Assembly: GCF_018282095.1 (NCBI RefSeq)
Contig: NZ_CP074126.1
Span: forward strand, 4,748,341-4,812,340
Direction: 5' to 3'
Source: Pseudovibrio brasiliensis
GTDB lineage: Bacteria; Pseudomonadota; Alphaproteobacteria; Rhizobiales; Stappiaceae
DNA length: 64,000 bases
The position numbers were made by a program, and so were the translations under genes. Shown here piece after piece: positions 25,986 to 33,485 of this stretch (the stretch's first letter is position 1; every line of letters starts with the position of its first letter). The notes under the pieces are model-generated. The model was not told the origin of the DNA and did not search any database. It saw only the letters and a program-made list of their open reading frames with translations.

Positions 25986-26762
25986 ATGAAACTCGGGGCT
26001 CTCAGGGTTCTGCCGCTACTTCTCATTTTGATCGCCATCGGCTGGCTGGAGTTGCGCCCCTTCCCGGCTGTCGCGCAAAAAGAGGACAAAGCCCGGCAAA
26101 TCCTCCACGAGACCATCGAGAAGTTTCAGGACATCAAGCAGATGACGTTCACGGTCTATGCCAGTGAAGAACGCATCTTCAAAGACATGGTGCCGCTCAA
26201 CTTCGTCTTCGAATATACAGTCAACATCCTTGGTCAGGGCGATCTCAAAATTGACCTTCCGCGCCCGAACGGCGTCAGCGAAATCTACCTTGATGACGGC
26301 ATCATCACCTACTTCGACAAAACCCGGAACATCTACACCCAGGGCGACTTCAACGGCACCGCCTCAGAGCTGATAGAAGTCCTGCGTAATGACTTCCAGC
26401 TCACCCTGCCCGGGATTGATCTGGTCAACCCGGAGCTGGATAAGATGGTCGATGAGCTGACAACTCGCTCCGTCTATGTAGGCCGCGAAGTTCTGCCCGA
26501 AGGCGTCGCCCATCATCTCGCCTTCTTTAACGACGAAGTAGATTGGCAACTATGGATCTACGAAGACACCGGTCTGCCCGGCTATCTCATTATCACCTAT
26601 AAGGAAATCGGCGGTCTACCTCAAACGCACCTGTCATATCGGGGATGGAACCTTGATCCTCAGTTGCAGCCGGAAGACTTCAGATTCCAGGCACCAGAGG
26701 ATGCGGAACGCTTCAGCCTGCCCGCCCTTTCAGCAGTAGAAAACGGAGGGAACTCAAGATGA
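25986..26762 (+). CDS. LolA-like periplasmic protein (DUF2092 type)
   Basis: A 258-residue protein with an N-terminal signal/anchor (VLPLLLILIAIGWLELRPFPAVAQ) and a beta-rich mature part resembling LolA-fold lipoprotein-localisation proteins: ILHETIEKFQDIKQMTFTVYASEE near the start, KIDLPRPNGVSEIYLDDGIITYFD, and HLAFFNDEVDWQLWIYEDTGLPGYLIITYK. It probably binds a hydrophobic ligand in the periplasm, but this is inference from fold resemblance. Its stop overlaps the next start (ATGA), so the two products are likely made together. Confidence 0.7.
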   Translation: MKLGALRVLPLLLILIAIGWLELRPFPAVAQKEDKARQILHETIEKFQDIKQMTFTVYASEERIFKDMVPLNFVFEYTVNILGQGDLKIDLPRPNGVSEIYLDDGIITYFDKTRNIYTQGDFNGTASELIEVLRNDFQLTLPGIDLVNPELDKMVDELTTRSVYVGREVLPEGVAHHLAFFNDEVDWQLWIYEDTGLPGYLIITYKEIGGLPQTHLSYRGWNLDPQLQPEDFRFQAPEDAERFSLPALSAVENGGNSR

Positions 26763-27238
26763 GTTGCTCCACCATCCACCTCTTCGGTCACGCCACCAGA
26801 ACACTGGCAACACTGGCCCTCCTCTCCGGCTTCAGTTTCTCTGCAGCTCAGGCACAGGAAACCCCACCATCACCCAAACAGGCCACGCCTGCTGAGGTCG
26901 TTGAGTGTGAGGAAGACTTCATGAAGCGTGAGGGCAAGACGGATCTGGGGACCTCCCAATACCGCGAAAAGATCCGCGATCTTTGCAACAAATCCGTCCT
27001 CGGTGCGCAAAAATCTGAGAGTGGCAACGAACCTGCCACCAACGACTACTACTTCAGCGGCGACAACAGCGGCTTTGTCTATGACCTCAGTGATGAATGC
27101 CAGCAAGTGCGCATTCAGGATGAGCTCATCTTCATCTGCCCGGAAGGCAAATACAAACCCACCATCCGCAACAACCGCACCGGCTTCATGCCCTACACCG
27201 AGCCTACCGAACCCATCCGCCCTGGCGAAAAGCCATGA
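26759..27238 (+). CDS. Small secreted protein of unknown function
   Basis: A 159-residue protein not recognised. It has a signal peptide ending in FSFSAAQAQ, then a mature region with four cysteines (VVECEEDF, IRDLCNKS, DECQQV, FICPEG) that could form two disulfides, and a Pro-rich tail (PYTEPTEPIRPGEKP). Translationally coupled to the LolA-like gene through a 4-bp overlap, so it probably works with that protein in the periplasm. Confidence 0.7.
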   Translation: MSCSTIHLFGHATRTLATLALLSGFSFSAAQAQETPPSPKQATPAEVVECEEDFMKREGKTDLGTSQYREKIRDLCNKSVLGAQKSESGNEPATNDYYFSGDNSGFVYDLSDECQQVRIQDELIFICPEGKYKPTIRNNRTGFMPYTEPTEPIRPGEKP

Positions 27239-27333
27239 GGAAAATCTCGGTTTAGCGCCCTGTTCGCTCGCGGCACTTGGCAGCCTGCCTCATGACCCAA
27301 CTACAGGGTTGCCCTATCGACTGGTTTGGACTT

Positions 27334-28104
27334 CTACGCCTGACAGAATGCTTTTCGCGTAGCCTTCAACATCATTCGTCGGGGCAAAATTGCTGATAAA
27401 ATCAACAGCATACGTTCTGTAGGCGTCGTAATCGTAAGACGGTGTGGAGGCTTGACTAACATGCAAGCACGAACGACTAAATTCGCAAATCGCTCCGGGT
27501 CATTTCCGCTTTCTTCGCTTCTCGCCATACTGTTAATTGCACGTGTTGTGGAAGGTTCGTAAGGGTCGTTGTCGGATGGGCTTCGCCTTCTCGCTGCACC
27601 AAAATCAGTTCGATGATCTCCCGGTTCCACCAGCATAACGTGGAGCCCGAAAGGGGCGACCTCCATTGATAAGGCCGCCGCATAGTTCGCAATCGCAGCT
27701 TTCGATGCGCTGTAAAGTGCTTGAAAAGGGATTGGGAGCCGTGATGCAATAGAGCCAATAATCACAATCGTTCCTGATCGCCTTTTTCGCATATCAGGAA
27801 GAAAGGCGCGTACCATTCTATCAACGCCGAGTAGGTTGGTATCGATCTGTCGAGCGGCCTCGGAAGCAGCTGTCATTTCGATAGGTCCAGCGATGCCAGA
27901 ACCCGCATTCAATATCAAACAGTCGGGGACAAGGTTGATGCGGTTGCGAAGCGCAATCACAGAATCTTCGTCGCACACATCAAGTTCTTCTAGGGTGCCT
28001 CCTTGGCGAGATGTACCAATCGCTTGCCATCCGTTTACTGTAAAAGCTTTTAACATTGCGGCACCCAGCCCTTTGGAGGCACCGGAAATTAAAACAGAAT
28101 TCAT
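27334..28104 (-). CDS. Short-chain dehydrogenase/reductase
   Basis: A 256-residue classical SDR. The start at 28104 follows GGAGAATT on the minus strand; 14 upstream in-frame codons are excluded because they overlap the operator region. Cofactor motif SGASKGLG lies near residue 7; NAG (LILNAGSGIAGP) and the catalytic Ser plus YSASK are present. The C-terminal half carries a long tail (PTERMLLILSAILPRRMMLKA). Divergent from a TetR regulator with shared operators, so it is probably the regulated target. Substrate unknown. Confidence 0.88.
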   Translation of the reverse strand: MNSVLISGASKGLGAAMLKAFTVNGWQAIGTSRQGGTLEELDVCDEDSVIALRNRINLVPDCLILNAGSGIAGPIEMTAASEAARQIDTNLLGVDRMVRAFLPDMRKRRSGTIVIIGSIASRLPIPFQALYSASKAAIANYAAALSMEVAPFGLHVMLVEPGDHRTDFGAARRRSPSDNDPYEPSTTRAINSMARSEESGNDPERFANLVVRACMLVKPPHRLTITTPTERMLLILSAILPRRMMLKATRKAFCQA

Positions 28105-28127
28105 GAGCAATTCTCCAGACTTCAAAT

Positions 28128-28191
28128 ATGTTATCAATGGTAACATTGGTTGAGGCTATTTGGTCAAGTGGAAAGTTATCAATGGTAACAT
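28128..28191. promoter_or_regulatory. Two-copy TetR-type operator between SDR and tetR
   Basis: The 19-base near-palindrome ATGTTATCAATGGTAACAT at 28128-28146 is repeated as TTATCAATGGTAACAT with a slightly different edge at 28173-28191, 45 bp apart. The second copy contains the tetR start codon (28182), so binding would block both the divergent SDR promoter and tetR translation or transcription start. Confidence 0.75.
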
Positions 28192-28793
28192 CGAGGCAAG
28201 AAAAACAAACTCCGGGCGCATCTGAGTATCATCACGGACGATTGCGTGAGGCGCTTCTGGATGCTGTCGAAGCTCAGTTGCCTGAAAAAGGGCCTGAGGG
28301 GGTGAGCTTGCGGGCTGCAGCCAAAAATGCAGGTGTCTCCTCTGCTGCGGCTTTCAGGCACTTTAAAGACAAGCGAGCTGTGATGACGGCCGTTGCTGTC
28401 CGCGCCCATCGTGGAATGGCGGATCATATGGAAACCGCAGCCACTGAAGCGCGCAGTGCGGGGCTCTCGGTATTTTCCGCTAAGGGGCGGGCCTATCTGG
28501 ACTTTGCTCTTTCAGAGCCTGCCAAGTTCAAAACAATGTTCCGTACGGCATTGTTGGATGAGACCGATGTCGATTTAGTCGAAGCAGAGGCACGCATGAC
28601 GCGTCTATTGCTTAACGACGCTGGTGAAGATGAAAAACACACTGAAATCCCAGCTAAATCCCTGCTTGCGTGGGGAGCCGTGCATGGCCTAGCAATGCTC
28701 TCGATTGAAGGTGGGCTACCAAACACAGCCACAAAGGATAGTCGCTCAGCAATTCTGGAAGCATTAGAGCTGTTAGAACCACAGGATGAGTGA
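28182..28793 (+). CDS. TetR/AcrR-family transcriptional regulator
   Basis: A 203-residue regulator. The N-terminal HTH is YHHGRLREALLDAVEAQL...SLRAAAKNAGVSSAAAFRHFKDKRAVMTAVA, with TetR-type spacing; the C-terminal ligand-binding domain resembles the TetR_C_33/WHG type (FALSEPAKFKTMFRTALLDE). The start at 28182 is chosen because the operator overlaps it; an earlier in-frame ATG at 28128 lies inside the first operator. It probably represses the divergent SDR gene and itself. The inducer is unknown. Confidence 0.88.
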   Translation: MVTSRQEKQTPGASEYHHGRLREALLDAVEAQLPEKGPEGVSLRAAAKNAGVSSAAAFRHFKDKRAVMTAVAVRAHRGMADHMETAATEARSAGLSVFSAKGRAYLDFALSEPAKFKTMFRTALLDETDVDLVEAEARMTRLLLNDAGEDEKHTEIPAKSLLAWGAVHGLAMLSIEGGLPNTATKDSRSAILEALELLEPQDE

Positions 28794-28880
28794 GAGTAAC
28801 TTCATTTTTGTGAGGTGGAAGTTGTGAGCCAGGTTGCCAGAGGCCGGTCCAACCCCACCCTCCGTTAAAACATCATTGAA

Positions 28881-28902
28881 AAAGGGTTAATAGCCCTTTC
28901 TT
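28881..28902 (+). terminator. Possible terminator between tetR and polA
   Basis: AAAGGG and CCCTTT flank a short loop and are followed by CTTTG. The stem is short (6 bp), so this is tentative. Confidence 0.4.
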
Positions 28903-28920
28903 TGTGCGCAATTGACGGGC

Positions 28921-31863
28921 ATGATCCAGCCCATGTCGACACAATCCATTGCCCCAGCTCTCACAGAGAACGATCACCTCATCCTGATCGATGGCTCTAC
29001 CTTCATTTTCCGCGCGTATCACGCGCTGCCGCCGCTTACTCGCAAGCCCGACGGACTGCCCGTTGGTGCGGTTTCCGGCTTCTGCAACATGCTCTGGAAA
29101 ATGATGCAGGAAGGCCCGACCAAGGAAGAAGGCGACGAGCCAACACACTTCGCCGTGATTTTCGATAAGTCCGGCAAAACCTTCCGCAACGACTTCTACC
29201 CGGAATACAAGGCCCACCGCCCGCCGCCGCCAGAAGATCTGCGCCCGCAGTTTGGCCTGATCCGTCAGGCAACGCGCGCATTCGGCGTGCCTGCCATTGA
29301 GCAGCAGGGATATGAGGCCGACGATCTGATCGCCACCTACGCCCGTCAGGCAGAGGCACAAGGCGCGCGCGTCACCATCGTCTCCGGCGATAAAGACCTG
29401 ATGCAGCTTGTCACTGACAAGATCGGCATGGTCGATACTATGAAGAACAAGATCATTGGCAAGCCTGAAGTCTTTGAAAAATTCGGTGTTGGTCCGGAAA
29501 AGGTCGTCGAAGTGCAGTCGCTGGCAGGCGATAGCGTCGATAACGTGCCAGGCGTTCCGGGCATCGGCCTGAAAACCGCCGCTCTGCTCATCAACGAGTT
29601 CGGTGATCTGGATACTCTTCTGGAACAAGCCGAAACCATCAAGCAGAAGAAGCGCCGCGAGAACCTCATTGAGTTCGCTGAGCAGGCCCGCATCTCCAAG
29701 CGCCTTGTACAGCTGGAAGAAGCCGTGCCGGTGGAAACTCCGGTCGAAGACTTCTCCGTTTGTGACGTTGACGGCGCACAGGCTGTCGGCTTCCTCAAAG
29801 CCATGGGCTTCACCAGCCTCACCAAGAAAGTGGCAGATAAAACCGGCGCCGTGCTGGAAAATATCGAAGCCGCTGATGTTGTGATCGAGGGCTGGGAAAG
29901 CACTGCAAAACCGGCAGAACAAGCTGAGGATTCTGCGGGAGAACTTGAGGGTAAAGCATGGACCGCCGCTCCTCTGGCAGAGAAGGTTGCAGCTGAAATA
30001 TCTGTGCTTCCTATAGATAATTCCGCCTACGAAACAGTTTCCACCACTGAGCGCCTCAAAGAGTGGATAGCGCAGGCCTATGACGTGGGCTACGTGGCTG
30101 TGGACACCGAGACAGATGCCCTCAACGCCATGGAAGCTGGCCTTGTCGGCGTCTCCCTCTCCTGCACTCCGGGCAAGGCCTGTTACATCCCGCTGGCGCA
30201 CACCGATGGTGAAGCGGATCTGTTTGGCGGCAACAACCTTGTAGAGGGCCAGATCCCGCTTCAGGAAGCCATCGCCCTGCTCAAGCCAATGCTGGAAGAC
30301 CCGGCTGTCCTCAAAATCGCGCAGAACATGAAGTACGACTGGCTCGTGCTCAAGCGCTACGGCGTGGAAATGGCGCCGTTTGATGACACCATGCTGCTCT
30401 CCTACGCGCTCGACGCGGGCATGGGCGGCAATGGTATGGACGAACTCTCCCAGCGCTGGCTCAACCACACGCCAATCCCGTTTAAGGAAGTGTGCGGCTC
30501 CGGCAAATCCCAGATCTCCTTCGACAAGGTGCCGCTGGACAAAGCCACCGCCTATGCGGCGGAAGATGCGGATGTTACCCTGCGCCTCTGGAAAATCCTC
30601 AAACCACGCCTCGCTGCTGAGGAAATGACCGTGGTCTATGAGCGTCTGGAGCGCCCAATGGTGGCAACGCTGGCCAAAATGGAGCGCCGCGGCATCTCCA
30701 TCGACCGTCAGATGCTCTCCCTGCTCTCCGGTGAGTTCGCGCAAGGCGCAGCTGCGCTGGAAGCTGAGATCCATGATAAAGCGGGTGAAATCTTCAACGT
30801 CGGCTCGCCAAAGCAGCTGGGTGAAATCCTGTTCGGCAAAATGGGCCTGCCGGGCGGCAAAAAAACCAAAACCGGTGCTTGGTCTACTTCGGCTTCCGTG
30901 CTGGATGATCTGGCCGCCCAAGGCCATGAGCTGCCAAGCAAAATCGTAGAGTGGCGCCAGCTGAGCAAGCTGAAATCCACCTACACCGACGCCCTGCCAA
31001 GCTTCATCAATCAGGAGACCGGCCGCGTCCACACCTCGTTCTCTCTGGCGTCCACCTCCACGGGCCGTTTATCCTCCTCCGAGCCAAACATCCAGAACAT
31101 CCCGGTGCGTACCGCTGAGGGTCGCAAAATCCGTCAGGCGTTCATCGCTGAAAAGGGCAAGATGCTCATTTCTGCCGATTACAGCCAGATCGAACTGCGC
31201 GTGCTCGCTCACATGGCCGATATTCCGCAGCTCAAACAGGCATTTGCTGATGGGCTCGACATTCACGCCATGACAGCAAGCGAGATGTTCGGTGTACCGA
31301 TTGAAGGCATGGACCCAATGGTCCGCCGCCGCGCCAAGGCGATCAACTTCGGCATCATCTACGGCATTTCCGCGTTTGGCCTCGCCAACCAGCTGGGCAT
31401 CGCACGTGGAGAAGCTGGCGACTACATCAAAACGTATTTTGAGCGCTTCCCCGGCATCAAAGAGTACATGGAAGAAACCAAAAAGTTCGTCCATGCAAAT
31501 GGTTACGTTGAAACCATCTTTGGCCGCCGTGCTCACTATCCGGATGTAAACACCAAAAACCCGAACATGCGCCAGTTCTACGAGCGTGCAGCCATCAACG
31601 CCCCAATTCAGGGCTCAGCGGCAGATATCATCCGCCGCGCCATGGTGCGTATGGATGAGGTTCTGGAAACGGCAAATCTGGACGCGCAAATGCTGCTGCA
31701 GGTGCACGACGAATTGATCTTTGAACTGCCTGAGGATCAGGTGGAAGAGACCAAAAAACTCGTCATCGCCACCATGGAAAAAGCAACAGAACCCGCCCTC
31801 CAGCTCTCGGTCCCTCTCAAAGTGGAAGCCGAAGCCGCCACCAACTGGGAAGAGGCGCACTAG
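28921..31863 (+). CDS. polA: DNA polymerase I
   Basis: Fills gaps and removes RNA primers during repair and lagging-strand synthesis. About 980 residues with three modules: N-terminal 5'-3' exonuclease (LILIDGSTFIFRAYHALPPL; EADDLIATYA; SGDKDLMQLV; GDSVDNVPGVPGIG), a 3'-5' proofreading domain with intact VAVDTETDAL near 392, and the polymerase with motif A SADYSQIELRVLAHMA (about 752), motif B RRRAKAINFGIIYGIS (about 803) and motif C LLQVHDELIFE (about 925). The start may be ATG 28921 or 28933; a TTG at 28912 is also in frame. Neither ATG has a strong ribosome binding site. Confidence 0.95.
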   Translation: MIQPMSTQSIAPALTENDHLILIDGSTFIFRAYHALPPLTRKPDGLPVGAVSGFCNMLWKMMQEGPTKEEGDEPTHFAVIFDKSGKTFRNDFYPEYKAHRPPPPEDLRPQFGLIRQATRAFGVPAIEQQGYEADDLIATYARQAEAQGARVTIVSGDKDLMQLVTDKIGMVDTMKNKIIGKPEVFEKFGVGPEKVVEVQSLAGDSVDNVPGVPGIGLKTAALLINEFGDLDTLLEQAETIKQKKRRENLIEFAEQARISKRLVQLEEAVPVETPVEDFSVCDVDGAQAVGFLKAMGFTSLTKKVADKTGAVLENIEAADVVIEGWESTAKPAEQAEDSAGELEGKAWTAAPLAEKVAAEISVLPIDNSAYETVSTTERLKEWIAQAYDVGYVAVDTETDALNAMEAGLVGVSLSCTPGKACYIPLAHTDGEADLFGGNNLVEGQIPLQEAIALLKPMLEDPAVLKIAQNMKYDWLVLKRYGVEMAPFDDTMLLSYALDAGMGGNGMDELSQRWLNHTPIPFKEVCGSGKSQISFDKVPLDKATAYAAEDADVTLRLWKILKPRLAAEEMTVVYERLERPMVATLAKMERRGISIDRQMLSLLSGEFAQGAAALEAEIHDKAGEIFNVGSPKQLGEILFGKMGLPGGKKTKTGAWSTSASVLDDLAAQGHELPSKIVEWRQLSKLKSTYTDALPSFINQETGRVHTSFSLASTSTGRLSSSEPNIQNIPVRTAEGRKIRQAFIAEKGKMLISADYSQIELRVLAHMADIPQLKQAFADGLDIHAMTASEMFGVPIEGMDPMVRRRAKAINFGIIYGISAFGLANQLGIARGEAGDYIKTYFERFPGIKEYMEETKKFVHANGYVETIFGRRAHYPDVNTKNPNMRQFYERAAINAPIQGSAADIIRRAMVRMDEVLETANLDAQMLLQVHDELIFELPEDQVEETKKLVIATMEKATEPALQLSVPLKVEAEAATNWEEAH

Positions 31864-31944
31864 CGCCTCTTTTCCTTCGGGCAAGGCAGTTAGCCCCTGC
31901 GATCAGTGAGCCCCGGGTCAACAAACCACCACCCCGGGCCTCTC

Positions 31945-32775
31945 TTATTTAGGGACTGCCTTATAAACCGCAGGCTTCAACGAAACGCCCTGCTCCAATG
32001 GAGACCTCAATTCAAAGAACGACGGTCCCTCTGAGAAGTTATAGACCCGCACAAGCACAAAACGCTCTGGCTCATCCTTGGAGAACCTCAACTCATTCTC
32101 AGAAAGGTAAAATGGCGTTTCACGGTTGCCATTCGTGGTTTTCACCTCAATAAGTCGTTCAGACCCATCGAGCTCGTAAGACCGGATGTCATAACCCAGC
32201 CCATCGCCTTCTTCTTGAGAAACCCAACAGACCTTTTCCGCTAAATCTGGCCTGCCAGCTGCCTTAAGCCGTCGCTTTTCAAGCTGAAACACATAGGCCT
32301 CACCTTGCTGACCAAGCTCCCGATTACTCGCATCCCGCTCCGCATAATCCAACTTCTGCGCCCGGCGAACCGTACTTCGAGGTTTTGTCAGTTCAATCGT
32401 GGTAGCTCGAGATGGAGGCGGAGCAATGTATCCCTCTACCTCTTCATCAAGCTCCAGTCGTGTTTCTGGGGCGGGCAGAAAATCAACCTGTTGCTGTGCA
32501 TCTAAGTGTCGTTGAACGGTATCTTTGAGAGATTTTTGATAGTGTTTGGCTGGACTTAAACCAGTGTTCCATAAATGGCCCAGAGCTTCCAAAACAGCGC
32601 TTACGTTTTGCTGTTTTCGTCCAATAGCCTTTTCAGATCTTGGTATTGAGCGCGCAAGACTTCTCTGCCGAGCAGCTTTGTTGAAGCTTTGCCCCTGAAG
32701 TTCCAGCTTCAACATCTCAAAATAGTCAGCGACAAGAAGATCATTCTCCTCGTCGGTCCAATCGTTCGCGCCCAT
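31945..32775 (-). CDS. DUF3883 PD-(D/E)XK nuclease-like protein with N-terminal helical domain
   Basis: A 276-residue protein. The N-terminal 70 residues (WTDEENDLLVADYFEMLKLELQGQSFNKAARQRSL...AIGRKQQNVSAVLEALG) match a helical module found at the start of many HNH and restriction-like proteins. The C-terminal domain from about 150 (LGQQGEAYVFQLEKRRL, GDGLGYDIRSYELDGSERLIEVKTT) has the Asp and Glu-x-Lys spacing of PD-(D/E)XK nucleases and matches DUF3883. It has no methylase or helicase partner, so it looks like a solitary defence or repair nuclease; function is inferred. Confidence 0.7.
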   Translation of the reverse strand: MGANDWTDEENDLLVADYFEMLKLELQGQSFNKAARQRSLARSIPRSEKAIGRKQQNVSAVLEALGHLWNTGLSPAKHYQKSLKDTVQRHLDAQQQVDFLPAPETRLELDEEVEGYIAPPPSRATTIELTKPRSTVRRAQKLDYAERDASNRELGQQGEAYVFQLEKRRLKAAGRPDLAEKVCWVSQEEGDGLGYDIRSYELDGSERLIEVKTTNGNRETPFYLSENELRFSKDEPERFVLVRVYNFSEGPSFFELRSPLEQGVSLKPAVYKAVPK

Positions 32776-32850
32776 AAAAAACTCAAATCAAACAATGTTT
32801 GAACCGAGATTATCATGTTCAATCTGCAACTTTAAGTGGGCTTTGTCGCG

Positions 32851-33375
32851 CTATCTCTCATCCCGCACATACAGCTGATGCGGAAGCTCGTCTTCGATGA
32901 AATTCTTGAGGTAACGAAAGCCAGCACGTTGGGAACAGCGGATGGCGGAGGTGTTTTCTGGTCTGTGGCCAACGCAGAACAGCCTGTCTTTGGAGCTGAC
33001 GAGCGGTATCACATAATCAATCGCTGCAGTCAGCATGGCAGGCCCCAGTCGTTGGCCGAGAACGGCAGGATCGCCGATGTAGTAATCAAAGCTAACTCCA
33101 GCAGTCAGGCCGATTGTACCGCGACCGTAATCAGGAAAGCTTTGGTTGAGATACCATTGCAGATAACCAAAAGGAGCGCCCTCTTGCTCTGCAATCAAGC
33201 AATGGGTTGGGTGGTCACTGGAAACGCGGCAGGCATAGCGCTCTGTCACTTGTTCAAGTGTGCTCGGTTCACGCTCATAAAAGGGCCGCAGATGGGGCTG
33301 GTTGAGCCATCCATGCAGCAAAGGCATATCCGAAACAGCAAGCGATCTAACAGTGATGCTCTGCACCTCGCTCAT
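32851..33375 (-). CDS. GNAT-family N-acetyltransferase
   Basis: A 174-residue acetyl-CoA-dependent transferase. It resembles the aminoglycoside 6'-acetyltransferase/siderophore acetyltransferase branch (Acetyltransf_8-like): ITVRSLAVSDMPLLHGWLNQPHL at the N terminus, LIAEQEGAPFGYLQWY, a pyrophosphate-loop region around GDPAVLGQRLGPAMLTAA, and PENTSAIRCSQRAGFRYLKNF near the end. The substrate is unknown; antibiotic resistance cannot be claimed. A terminator separates it from the M2 peptidase upstream on the same strand. Confidence 0.85.
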   Translation of the reverse strand: MSEVQSITVRSLAVSDMPLLHGWLNQPHLRPFYEREPSTLEQVTERYACRVSSDHPTHCLIAEQEGAPFGYLQWYLNQSFPDYGRGTIGLTAGVSFDYYIGDPAVLGQRLGPAMLTAAIDYVIPLVSSKDRLFCVGHRPENTSAIRCSQRAGFRYLKNFIEDELPHQLYVRDER

Positions 33376-33404
33376 CCCAAAAGCCTCCGTTTTCCAAACA
33401 AAAC

Positions 33405-33430
33405 AAACCCCGCCATGAAAGACGGGGTTT
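33405..33430 (-). terminator. Intrinsic terminator after the M2 peptidase gene
   Basis: AAACCCCG (33405-33412) pairs with CGGGGTTT (33423-33430); on the minus strand it is followed by TTTGTTTTGTTT. Confidence 0.8.
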
Positions 33431-33485
33431 GATAATATCCGGCGGACTTGTAGGGCATCAAGGCCGGCAGGATTACCTTGCTGGT

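Noticed and set aside
28873-31032. 719-codon minus-strand frame opposite polA
   Set aside because: Antisense shadow of polA. Its length follows from the codon bias of polA, and there is no recognisable domain.
32851-33375. Aminoglycoside resistance gene
   Set aside because: The GNAT resembles the AAC(6')-like branch only generally; such chromosomal relatives often act on other substrates.
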